From Burkholderiaceae bacterium (GTDB lineage Bacteria > Pseudomonadota > Gammaproteobacteria > Burkholderiales > Burkholderiaceae_C), in NCBI GenBank assembly GCA_019745555.1, contig JAIESX010000012.1, forward strand, positions 20,155 to 84,154: a stretch of 64,000 bases of DNA, written 5' to 3'. Below the pieces are notes generated by a model. It had not been told where the DNA came from and made no database searches. It worked only from the letters and a program-made list of their open reading frames with translations. Positions 56,939 through 64,000 of the stretch are shown here, one piece after another; positions within the stretch are counted from its first letter, which is position 1; every line of letters starts with the position of its first letter. The translations under genes and the position numbers were made by a program.

Positions 56939-57535
56939 ATGCGCAGCCTGAAGAGCATCCTGGGCCTGACCGCGCTGGCCTGCGCGCTGCAGGCGGCTGC
57001 CGTCAGCATCGAGGTGCGCGATGAGGGCGACCGGCCCCTGGCCGGTGCCGTGGTCTTTCTCGAATCGGCCCAGGCGCGGCGCCAGGTGCGGCCGCTGGCC
57101 CAGGCCGAGATGGGCCAGGCGGGCAAGCAGTTCGTGCCCCAGGTGCTGGTGGTGCCCGTGGGCACAGCCGTGGACTTCCCGAACCGTGACACGGTGCGCC
57201 ACCATGTCTACTCCTTCTCACCGGCCAAGAAATTCGAGCTCAAGCTCTACATCGGCACGCCGGCCAACCCCGTGGTGTTCGACCGCAGCGGCATCGCTGT
57301 GCTGGGTTGCAACATCCACGACCAGATGGTGGGCTGGATCGTCGTGGTGGAGACGCCCTACTACGCGATGAGCGATGCCCAGGGGCGCGCGGTCATCGAT
57401 GCCCCGCCGGGCAGCTACCGCCTGCGCAGCTGGCACCCGGGCCTGCCGGTGGGGGCGGCCGCGCTGGACCAGGCGTTGGAGCTCGGCCCTGCGGTGCAGA
57501 GTGTGCGCCTGCGCCTCTCGGGGGTGCGGCCGTGA
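56939..57535 (+). CDS. Cupredoxin-like secreted protein (methylamine-utilisation-like)
   Basis: A 198-residue exported protein (signal peptide, cleavage about residue 20). The plastocyanin-like core carries possible copper ligands: His in DTVRHHVYSFS and Cys, His, Met in VLGCNIHDQMVGW. The C-terminal part (about 135-198) looks like a small beta domain. Such proteins are often labelled methylamine utilisation protein, but no mau gene is present. It starts 6 bases after the lipoprotein gene and its stop overlaps the GGNEF-EAL gene (GTGA). Confidence 0.72.
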   Translation: MRSLKSILGLTALACALQAAAVSIEVRDEGDRPLAGAVVFLESAQARRQVRPLAQAEMGQAGKQFVPQVLVVPVGTAVDFPNRDTVRHHVYSFSPAKKFELKLYIGTPANPVVFDRSGIAVLGCNIHDQMVGWIVVVETPYYAMSDAQGRAVIDAPPGSYRLRSWHPGLPVGAAALDQALELGPAVQSVRLRLSGVRP

Positions 57536-59859
57536 TCCCGGCTTTTGATCGTCGCAGCCTCATCACCCGCCTGGTCGGACTGTCCCTGCTGCTGCTGCTC
57601 TTCGTGCAGCTGGCGGGCTTCTTCGTGGTGCGCGACAGCATCGCGCGCAATGCGCGCATGCAGATCGCGCGTGAATTCGACACAGGCGAGAAGGTCTGGC
57701 TGCGCCTGCTGGAACAGAACGCCGAGACGCTGCGCCAGGGCGCGGCCCTGCTCGCCGCCGACTACGGTTTCCGCTCGGCGGTGAGTTCGGATGATCTCGA
57801 GACCATCGGTTCCGCGCTGGAAAACCATGGCCAGCGCATCGGCGCGGCCATGACGGCCTTGCTGGACACGCAGCTCAAGGTGCGTGCCGTCAGCGCGGAC
57901 GATGCGGGCCAGGGGCTGGCCGAGATGCTGGGCCGGCTGGCGCCGAGCTTGAGCGGGTCGGCGGGTACGGGGCAGGGCGGACGCATCGTGGTCTACGAGG
58001 GCCGGCCCTACCAGCTGGTCATGGTGCCCATGCGCGCGCCCCTGGTCGTGGGCTGGGTGCTGATGGGTTTCCCGGTGGGCGCTCCGCTGGCGCAGGAGAT
58101 GCAGCGTCTGCTCGACATCCAGCTCGTGCTGCAGGTGCGCCAGGCCGACGGTGGCCTGGCGGCGCCGGTCAGCACCCTGTCGGCCGGTGCACTGGCGCAA
58201 CTGCAGCGCATGCAGGGGACGGCCCGTGAAATCGAGGCCGGCGGGGAGACGCTGCTGGTGCGCAGCATCGAACTCAACGCGGCGGGCGGCGAGGCCCGCG
58301 TGCTGCTGCTGCGCTCGGTGGACGATGTGGTGGCGCCTTATCGCCAGCTGCAGGTGCTGCTGGCCGTGATCACGGCCGGTGGCCTGCTCCTCTTTGCCAT
58401 CGGCAGCGGTCTGATGGCGCGGCAGCTGGCCATGCCTCTGCGCTCGCTGCTGGCTGCAACGCAGCGCCTTTCGCGCGGCGACTACAGCGTGCCGCTCGAA
58501 GATGTGGGCCGGCAGGACGAGATCGGCAAGCTTGCGCAGTCCTTCGACCGCATGCGCGTGGACATCGCGACGCAGCAGGCCGAGATCCGGCACCTGGCCT
58601 ACTGGGACCGCCTGACCGGCCTGCCCAACCGGGAGAACTTCCGCGAGTCCGTGCAGCAGGCCATGGCGCGCAGCGGCGAGGGCCGTGAGCTGGCCGTCAT
58701 CACCCTGGACCTGGACCGCTTCAAGCACGTCAACGACGTGCTGGGCTATGCCTTCGGCGACCAGCTGCTCAAGACCGTGGCGGACAAGCTGGCAGCCGTG
58801 TTGGGCGAGACCGCCGGCGAGCTGGCCCGGCTCGGGGGCAACGAATTCGCCCTGCTCCTGGCGCCCGGCACGCCCCAGCAGGCCGCCGAGCTGGCCGCGC
58901 GCGTGGCGCAGAGCCTGGAGCAGCCGCTGGCGATTGCCGAGCAGACCGTGGACCTGAGCGCGGGCATCGGCATCGCCTGCTGGCCGGCCGACGCGCCCGA
59001 CGTGGACACGCTGCTGAGCCGCTCCGAGATCGCCATGTACGTGGCCAAACGCAAGCTCGAGGGGCCGTTGCGCTACGACCCGGCCTTCGACTCGGCCAGC
59101 ACGCAGACGCTGTCGCTGCTGACCGAGCTACGTCGCGCGGTGGACCAGGGCGAGCTGCGCCTCTACCTGCAGCCCAAGGTGACCCTGGCCGATGGCGTGA
59201 CGCACGCGGCCGAGGCCCTGGTGCGCTGGGAGCATCCGCAGCGCGGCCTGGTGCCGCCGTTGCAGTTCATCCCTTTTGCCGAGCAGACGGGCTACATCCG
59301 CCAGCTCACGCTCTGGATGTTCGAGGAGGCCGCGCGCCTGCTGGCCACGCCGGCCGGCGCAGGCCTGCGCATCTCGGTCAATCTTTCGACGCGCGATCTG
59401 CTGGACCTGGAGCTCAGTGCACGGCTGGCCCATCTGCTGCAGACGCATGGGGTCCAGGCCACATCCTTCTGCCTGGAGATCACCGAGAGCGCCATCATGG
59501 ACGACCCCCAGCGAGCCGAGTCCATGCTCAACCGCCTGTCGGAGCAGGGATACAAACTGTCTATCGATGACTTTGGCACCGGCTATTCATCGCTGGCCTA
59601 CCTCAAGCGCCTGCCCGTGGACGAACTCAAGATCGACAAGTCCTTCGTCATGGGCATGGAGACCGACGCCGACGACGCGACCATCGTGCGTTCCACCATC
59701 GATCTGGCCCACAACCTGGGCCTGAGCGTGGTGGCCGAAGGGGTGGAGAGCGCGGCCATCCTGGAGCGCCTGCGCGCGCTGGGTTGTGACGAGGTGCAGG
59801 GCTACCACATCAGCCGTCCGATGCCCGCGCCGGCCTTCATGGAATGGCTGAGAAAGTAA
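57532..59859 (+). CDS. Cache-HAMP-GGDEF(degenerate)-EAL c-di-GMP protein
   Basis: A 775-residue membrane protein: helix 1 (14-33), periplasmic dCache_3-like domain (about 35-270; [19 protein letters not shown] is typical), helix 2 (273-293), HAMP (294-345), GGDEF (about 355-515) and EAL (about 535-770). The cyclase motif is GGNEF (about 435-439), with the essential acid replaced by Asn and no I-site, so cyclase activity is unlikely. EAL is complete (EALVRWEHP, Glu about 561; [24 protein letters not shown]), so it is probably a phosphodiesterase. GTG start coupled to the cupredoxin gene. Confidence 0.85.
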   Translation: MIPAFDRRSLITRLVGLSLLLLLFVQLAGFFVVRDSIARNARMQIAREFDTGEKVWLRLLEQNAETLRQGAALLAADYGFRSAVSSDDLETIGSALENHGQRIGAAMTALLDTQLKVRAVSADDAGQGLAEMLGRLAPSLSGSAGTGQGGRIVVYEGRPYQLVMVPMRAPLVVGWVLMGFPVGAPLAQEMQRLLDIQLVLQVRQADGGLAAPVSTLSAGALAQLQRMQGTAREIEAGGETLLVRSIELNAAGGEARVLLLRSVDDVVAPYRQLQVLLAVITAGGLLLFAIGSGLMARQLAMPLRSLLAATQRLSRGDYSVPLEDVGRQDEIGKLAQSFDRMRVDIATQQAEIRHLAYWDRLTGLPNRENFRESVQQAMARSGEGRELAVITLDLDRFKHVNDVLGYAFGDQLLKTVADKLAAVLGETAGELARLGGNEFALLLAPGTPQQAAELAARVAQSLEQPLAIAEQTVDLSAGIGIACWPADAPDVDTLLSRSEIAMYVAKRKLEGPLRYDPAFDSASTQTLSLLTELRRAVDQGELRLYLQPKVTLADGVTHAAEALVRWEHPQRGLVPPLQFIPFAEQTGYIRQLTLWMFEEAARLLATPAGAGLRISVNLSTRDLLDLELSARLAHLLQTHGVQATSFCLEITESAIMDDPQRAESMLNRLSEQGYKLSIDDFGTGYSSLAYLKRLPVDELKIDKSFVMGMETDADDATIVRSTIDLAHNLGLSVVAEGVESAAILERLRALGCDEVQGYHISRPMPAPAFMEWLRK

Positions 59860-59869
59860 AATCACGCCC

Positions 59870-60793
59870 ATGCTGCAGCAACGCACCCTCAAATCCCTGA
59901 CCCGCGCCGTGGGCGTGGGCCTGCACAGCGGCCAGCGCGTGGAGATCACGCTGCGCCCTGCGCAGGTCGACACCGGCATCGTGTTCCGGCGCGTGGACCT
60001 GCCGCAGCCCGTGGACATCCCCATGTCGGCGCTGGCGGTCAGCGACACGCGTCTGGCTTCGACCCTTTCCAACGGCGGCGCCAAGGTGCACACGGTGGAA
60101 CACCTCATGTCGGCCTGTGCCGGCCTGGGCATCGACAACCTCTACGTGGACATCACGGCCGAAGAGGTGCCCATCCTCGACGGCTCGGCCGCCTCCTTCG
60201 TCTTCCTGCTGCAGAGCGCGGGCATCGAGCTGCAGAACGCACCCAAGCGCTTCATCCGCGTGATCGAGCCGATCGAGGTGCGCGAGGGCGAGGGTGCCAA
60301 CCAGAAGTGGGCCCGCCTGGACCCCTACCACGGCTACAAGCTCAGCTTCGAGATCGACTTCGACCATCCAGCCGTGGACTCCACGGGCCAGCGCGTCGAG
60401 TTCGACATGAGCGTGCACAACTACAGCCGCGACATCGCGCGCGCGCGCACCTTCGGTTTCACCAAGGACGTGGAGATGATGCGTGCCAACGGCCTGGCCC
60501 TGGGCGGCGGGCTGGACAACGCCATCGTGATGGACGACTACAAGGTGCTCAATGCGGGTGGCCTGCGCTACGACGACGAATTCGTCAAGCACAAGATCCT
60601 TGACGCCATGGGCGATCTCTACATCCTGGGCAAGCCCCTGCTTGCGGCCTACAGCGCCTTCCGTTCCGGCCACGCCATGAACAACAAGCTGCTGCGTGAA
60701 CTGCTCAAGCGCACCGAGGCCTGGGAAACCGTGACCTTCGAAAACGACAGGCTGGCTCCCAAGGGCTTTGCGCAGCCCGCGCGTGCCTGGTAA
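59870..60793 (+). CDS. lpxC: UDP-3-O-acyl-GlcNAc deacetylase
   Basis: A 307-residue zinc amidase, the first committed step of lipid A synthesis. [37 protein letters not shown] (His ligand), and [14 protein letters not shown] (His and Asp ligands) plus [12 protein letters not shown] are conserved. TAAAAT (59857-59862) ends 7 bases before the ATG, within the end of the EAL gene, with no Shine-Dalgarno, so lpxC may have its own leaderless promoter. Confidence 0.95.
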   Translation: MLQQRTLKSLTRAVGVGLHSGQRVEITLRPAQVDTGIVFRRVDLPQPVDIPMSALAVSDTRLASTLSNGGAKVHTVEHLMSACAGLGIDNLYVDITAEEVPILDGSAASFVFLLQSAGIELQNAPKRFIRVIEPIEVREGEGANQKWARLDPYHGYKLSFEIDFDHPAVDSTGQRVEFDMSVHNYSRDIARARTFGFTKDVEMMRANGLALGGGLDNAIVMDDYKVLNAGGLRYDDEFVKHKILDAMGDLYILGKPLLAAYSAFRSGHAMNNKLLRELLKRTEAWETVTFENDRLAPKGFAQPARAW

Positions 60794-60804
60794 GTCGGCC
60801 AGCC

Positions 60805-60981
60805 ATGCTGCTGTTTCGCTGGCTCATCTTCCTGCTGCTCATCGGCGCGGCCGTCTGCTTCGCCTTCTATGCCGGCACCGGCCAGGTGCGCTACCGCCGC
60901 TGGGGTCTGATCACCCTCAAGTGGACGCTGATCGCGGCCTTCGGCTTCTTCGCGGTGCTCATCCTGCAGCGCATCGCCTGA
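60805..60981 (+). CDS. Small membrane protein downstream of lpxC (58 residues)
   Basis: A 58-residue protein with two membrane helices: about 3-23 (RWLIFLLLIGAAVCFAFYAG) and about 36-55 (TLIAAFGFFAVLILQ), joined by a short basic loop QVRYRRWG. I do not recognise a characterised family. It starts 11 bases after lpxC on the same strand with normal GC-rich codon usage, so it is probably co-transcribed. Its stop region forms one arm of a small hairpin shared with the convergent gene. Confidence 0.7.
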   Translation: MLLFRWLIFLLLIGAAVCFAFYAGTGQVRYRRWGLITLKWTLIAAFGFFAVLILQRIA

Positions 60982-60996
60982 GGGCCGGGCTCAGGC
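60976..60996. terminator. Small hairpin spanning two convergent stop codons
   Basis: GCCTGAG (60976-60982) pairs with CTCAGGC (60990-60996). Each arm contains the stop codon of one of the two convergent genes. Seven pairs, 7-base loop, no T-run. Confidence 0.4.
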
Positions 60997-61290
60997 GCCG
61001 CGCTTGCGTACTGTGGAGTAAGGGTCGGGTGCGCCATCCTTCTTCTTCGGTGGGTCGTCACGGGTCCTGACCGCTTCCAGCTCATTGAAGGCCGAGGGCA
61101 TCTGGCTGTCCTGGAAGGCTACCGAGTCTTCCCACATCGCCCAGTCCGCGTCCTGGTTGCCTTCCGTGACTTCGGGCAAGGGGGGCGGTGCCGGCGGCAA
61201 TCCCGCCGTAGGCGAGGGGCGGCTGGCTGGCCGGGTGCCCGACGTGGCGGACCGGGCCGGGTTGGCGGGCTTGGGCTTGAAGAACTTCAT
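60991..61290 (-). CDS. Hypothetical 99-residue protein
   Basis: A soluble, Pro/Ser-rich and charged protein. It begins MKFFKPKPANPARS, has a disordered first half (about 1-45) and an acidic middle (NQDADWAMWEDSVAFQDS), and ends with basic SSTVRKRGA-like residues. No known domain. ATG 61290 has no strong ribosome site. It is convergent with the small membrane protein and divergent from the esterase gene. Confidence 0.55.
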   Translation of the reverse strand: MKFFKPKPANPARSATSGTRPASRPSPTAGLPPAPPPLPEVTEGNQDADWAMWEDSVAFQDSQMPSAFNELEAVRTRDDPPKKKDGAPDPYSTVRKRGA

Positions 61291-61384
61291 GGCAGGTGCG
61301 TCCTGTGCTGTACGCTGGGCACAATCTAGCGCGCGAACCCGCGGCTGACAAGCACGGGGCAAGGCGCCGGCGTGAAGGATTGCC

Positions 61385-62395
61385 ATGAACCGGAAACTTC
61401 TGATTCCCTGTCTGCTGGCCCTGGCCTGCGGGCTCGACGCAGGCGCCGTCCTGGCCCAGGAGGGCGCGCTGCGTGAACGCCTGCACCAGCGCCAGCAGGA
61501 GCGCGTGGAGGCTCCGTCCGCGGCGCAGCCCATCAGCGCACCGGGTGACTACCGGGCCAGCTTGGAACATGGTGGGCGCACCCGCCTCTACCGTCTCTAC
61601 GTACCGGCCAGCTACCGTGCCGACCGACCCGCGCCCCTGCTCGTGGCCCTGCATGGCGGAGGCGGCAGCATGGACTACATGGGCCGCGACGAGTACTACG
61701 GGCTGCTGTCCTTTGCCGAGCGTACCGGGCAGGTGCTGCTCCTGCCCAATGGCGTGAGTCGCCTGCGCAGCGGCAAGCTGGCCACCTGGAACGCGGGGAA
61801 CTGCTGTGGTTCGGCGCGCGACGCGCAAGTCGACGACGTGGGCTACATCCGCGCCGTGGTCGAGCGCGTGCAGGGCCAGCTCAACATCGATGCGCGGCAC
61901 ATCCGCGCCACCGGCATGTCCAACGGCGCCATGATGGCCTACCGCCTGGCCTGCGAACTGCCCGGCCTGTTCAGCGCCATCGCGGCCGTGGCCGGCACCG
62001 ACAACACGCGCGGCTGCACGCCTGCACAGCCGGTGTCCGTGCTGCACATCCACGCGCGCAACGACAGCCATGTGCTTTACGACGGCGGCGTCGGTCCCGA
62101 TGTCGTGGACCGCGCGCTGATCACCGACTTCCGCTCCGTGCCCGACACGGTGGCCGGCTGGGTCGAGCGCAACCGCTGCGCGCCCGTGCCGCAGCGCGTG
62201 CTGGAGAAGGACGGCGCCTGGTGCGAGCGCTACGCACCCTGTGCCGGGGGCACGCAGGTGCAGCTGTGCGTGACGGCCGCCGGTGGCCACAGCTGGCCCG
62301 GCGGGCACAAGCCCCGCGGCGAGGCGCCGACGCAGGCGATCGATGCCAACGACGTGATGTGGGACTTTTTCAGCCGCCGGGACGCGCCACGCTGA
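61385..62395 (+). CDS. Secreted PHB-depolymerase/LpqC-type esterase
   Basis: A 336-residue exported alpha/beta hydrolase with a signal peptide (cleavage about residue 24, after VLA). The oxyanion strand is LLVALHGGGGS, the nucleophile elbow is GMSNGAMM (Ser179), the acid is likely Asp in HARNDSH, and the His is in GGHSWPGG. Several Cys pairs (e.g. AGNCCGSARD, CAPVPQ, CERYAPC) suggest disulfides. Such enzymes cleave polyhydroxybutyrate oligomers or feruloyl/acetyl esters; the substrate is not clear. It is convergent with ruvC. Confidence 0.8.
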   Translation: MNRKLLIPCLLALACGLDAGAVLAQEGALRERLHQRQQERVEAPSAAQPISAPGDYRASLEHGGRTRLYRLYVPASYRADRPAPLLVALHGGGGSMDYMGRDEYYGLLSFAERTGQVLLLPNGVSRLRSGKLATWNAGNCCGSARDAQVDDVGYIRAVVERVQGQLNIDARHIRATGMSNGAMMAYRLACELPGLFSAIAAVAGTDNTRGCTPAQPVSVLHIHARNDSHVLYDGGVGPDVVDRALITDFRSVPDTVAGWVERNRCAPVPQRVLEKDGAWCERYAPCAGGTQVQLCVTAAGGHSWPGGHKPRGEAPTQAIDANDVMWDFFSRRDAPR

Positions 62396-62402
62396 GCCGG
62401 TC

Positions 62403-62969
62403 TCAGTGACCGCGGCCGCCGCGGTACATGCCCGTGTTGCGGCGCTGCAGCGGCGAGACGGCTGCGATGCGGCGCATCGCCTCACCCGCATGCGCCTGGG
62501 TGATGGCCAGGCCCAGGGCGTCGGCCGCATCCGTGCCCGGCAGGCCGGGCAGCTGGAGCAGGCGCTTGACCATTTCCTGCACCTGGGCCTTCTGCGCGCG
62601 GCCGTGACCGACCACGGCCTTCTTCATCTGCAGGGCGGTGAACTCCGTCACCGCGAGGTCGCGCGACACCAGGGCCGTGAGGCAGGCGCCGCGGGCCTGA
62701 CCCAGCAGCAGGGTGGACTGCGGGTTGACGTTGACGAAGACGATCTCCACGGCGGCCACCGTGGGCTGGTAGCGGGCCACGACCTCGCAGACGCCGTCGA
62801 ACAGCACCTTGAGCCGCGCCGGCAGATCGCCGAATTCCAGATGTGTGGTCTTGATGGTGCCGCTGGCGACGTAGCGCAAGGCCGAGCCCTCGACGTCGAT
62901 CACGCCGAAGCCCGTGGTCTGCAGTCCGGGGTCGATGCCGAGGATGCGCATAGAAGCTGGCGTGCTCAT
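62403..62969 (-). CDS. ruvC: Holliday junction resolvase RuvC
   Basis: A 188-residue endonuclease that cuts Holliday junctions bound by RuvAB. Acidic residues are visible in [12 protein letters not shown] (Asp13), AAVEIVFVN (Glu) and [13 protein letters not shown] (Asp pair). [17 protein letters not shown] is conserved. ATG 62969 overlaps the CdsA-like stop (ATGA); ATG 62951 is an alternative start six codons later. ruvA and ruvB are not in the window. Confidence 0.93.
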   Translation of the reverse strand: MSTPASMRILGIDPGLQTTGFGVIDVEGSALRYVASGTIKTTHLEFGDLPARLKVLFDGVCEVVARYQPTVAAVEIVFVNVNPQSTLLLGQARGACLTALVSRDLAVTEFTALQMKKAVVGHGRAQKAQVQEMVKRLLQLPGLPGTDAADALGLAITQAHAGEAMRRIAAVSPLQRRNTGMYRGGRGH

Positions 62970-63958
62970 AGGTCAAAGTACCAGTGCACCGAATGGAAGA
63001 AGACGGGCGCGGCAAAGCACAGGCCGTCGACGCGGTCCAGCAGGCCACCCGCGCCCGTGACCGAGGAGAGACCCTGTGCGCCCCAGTTGGTCACACCACG
63101 GTCGCGCTTGAGCGCCTTCATGACCAGATGGCCCAGGGACCCTGCGGTGCAGGCGATCAGGGCCATGGCCAGCGCCTGCGCCGGCTTGAAGGGGGTGATG
63201 GCCGAGAGCAGGCCGCCGAAGAGGCCGCCGGCGATCACGCCCACGGCCCAGCTGTGCCAGCTGAAGCTCTGGCTGACCAGGGGCGCCACAGGCTTGCGAC
63301 GCCAGTGCCGCGCCACGAGGTGCTGCACGATCATGCAGGTCTGCACCGAGAAGACGAGGAAGAACACAAGGAAGGCGTTCTTGCCGGCGTAGCCCTTGAA
63401 GTTGAGCAGTAGCAGCGCCGGCACATGGCTCATGCCATAGACGCAGACCATGATGCCCCACTGCAGCTTGGCGTTGCGCTCCAGGAAGCGCTGTGGATCG
63501 CCCGCCAGGGCACTGACCACAGGCAGGGCCAGGAAGACGTAGACCGGGATGAAGACGGTGAAGAGGTCGACGCGTGCGCTGGCCACCAGGCTGTACTGCA
63601 CGGGCAGCACGACGAAGAAGGCCAGCACCAGGCTGCGATGGTCGCCGCGCCGCGTGGGCGAGAGCGTGATGAACTCGCGCAACACGAAAAAGGAGACCAG
63701 CGCGAACAGCGCGATGGCCACGCGTTCGTCCGAGACCCAGGCCACCCAGAACACCACGACCATGAGCCAGGAGGTCTTGAGCAGGCTCTGCAGGTCACGC
63801 AGCTCGCCGCCTTCGCCATCGGTGGTGCGTCCGCGTTCGCGCAGCGAGAGCAGCACCAGGATCACGGTGGCCAGGCTCAGCAGGCCGAAGACCACCAGGA
63901 AGAGCGCGCCGACCTGCTGCGACGCCGAGAGGCTGCGGATGAACTGGTTCAGGCTCAT
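62966..63958 (-). CDS. CdsA/YnbB-like phosphatidate cytidylyltransferase family protein
   Basis: A 330-residue membrane protein with about eight helices. Its end, [20 protein letters not shown], matches the CdsA signature (HGGxxDRxD). The preceding part differs: the canonical KD is TN in RGVTNWGAQ. It thus belongs to a divergent branch like YnbB and may not make CDP-diacylglycerol in the standard way. ATGA overlaps on both sides join it to an upstream gene and to ruvC. Confidence 0.72.
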   Translation of the reverse strand: MSLNQFIRSLSASQQVGALFLVVFGLLSLATVILVLLSLRERGRTTDGEGGELRDLQSLLKTSWLMVVVFWVAWVSDERVAIALFALVSFFVLREFITLSPTRRGDHRSLVLAFFVVLPVQYSLVASARVDLFTVFIPVYVFLALPVVSALAGDPQRFLERNAKLQWGIMVCVYGMSHVPALLLLNFKGYAGKNAFLVFFLVFSVQTCMIVQHLVARHWRRKPVAPLVSQSFSWHSWAVGVIAGGLFGGLLSAITPFKPAQALAMALIACTAGSLGHLVMKALKRDRGVTNWGAQGLSSVTGAGGLLDRVDGLCFAAPVFFHSVHWYFDL

Positions 63959-64000
63959 ATCTCACGCAGCGCGATCACGGCCTGCCGTGCGCGGTCCAGG
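63955..64000 (-). CDS. C-terminal end of an upstream gene (partial)
   Basis: On the minus strand an open frame enters from beyond the window and ends with [14 protein letters not shown] and a TGA that overlaps the CdsA-like ATG by four bases. Only 14 residues are visible, so no product can be named; genes for phospholipid synthesis are common in this position. Confidence 0.4.
   Translation of the reverse strand, partial: LDRARQAVIALREI

Noticed and set aside
56939..57535. A methylamine-utilisation pathway
   Set aside because: Only the cupredoxin-like protein resembles proteins with that label; no methylamine dehydrogenase genes are present.

Overview
The window is about 64 kb of chromosomal DNA from a GC-rich betaproteobacterium, most likely a Comamonadaceae member (Burkholderiales). 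This rests on the gene order of the division and cell-wall (dcw) cluster, a Bug/TctC-type binding protein, an HslV with a six-residue propeptide, a DksA with a Lys/Ala/Pro-rich tail, and crowded operons linked by ATGA/GTGA overlaps. The taxonomic call is inference from protein character, not from a search. I found no transposase, phage gene, CRISPR array or tRNA. The only structural RNA I can support is RNase P RNA.

Layout. 1-2.9 kb: end of an alpha/beta hydrolase, then acyl-CoA thioesterases and a crotonase (acyl-CoA metabolism). 2.95-6.9 kb: an Atm1-like ABC exporter, a membrane diguanylate cyclase and a LysR regulator. 7.0-10.2 kb: a complete glutamate/aspartate-type ABC importer (gltIJKL) with a hairpin between binding protein and permease. 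10.4-13.6 kb: an Rnk/GreA-like factor, pyrC, a DUF3025 gene and htpX. 13.7-16.7 kb: a large PAS-GGDEF-EAL protein coupled to a tiny secreted protein. 16.8-25.6 kb: an FAD oxidoreductase, rnpB, an Rrf2 regulator divergent from an NhaR-like LysR regulator, an M48 peptidase with a YjgN protein, a metallo-hydrolase coupled to a degenerate S4/pseudouridine-synthase-like protein, and a TctC-type binding protein. 25.6-31.8 kb: a carboxymuconolactone decarboxylase-like protein, dapF-DUF484-xerC, a chemoreceptor and an RlmI-type methyltransferase. 31.8-38.1 kb: a COG0523 metal GTPase, dksA, a STAS protein and hslVU.

38.3-55.9 kb is the dcw cluster in classic order: mraZ-rsmH-ftsL-ftsI-murE-murF-mraY-murD-ftsW-murG-murC-ddl-ftsQ-ftsA-ftsZ. 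Nearly every junction overlaps by 1-11 bases. A 300-base AT-richer region with four 10-bp MraZ-box repeats precedes it. Downstream, ftsZ and lpxC are separated by three unrelated genes: a DUF4394 lipoprotein, a cupredoxin-like secreted protein and a GGNEF-EAL c-di-GMP protein. The window ends with small hypothetical genes, a secreted esterase, ruvC and a CdsA-like gene.

Most of the window is ordinary housekeeping DNA, and I do not see a clear new defence or mobile system. The observations most worth testing are: a metal GTPase beside a DksA that has lost three of four zinc-finger cysteines; an S4 protein that has lost its pseudouridine-synthase active site; a cupredoxin/EAL gene pair inserted between ftsZ and lpxC; a chain of two tiny ORFs joining ftsA to ftsZ; and a recurring promoter layout (-10 hexamer only 6-8 bases before ATG) suggesting leaderless transcripts.
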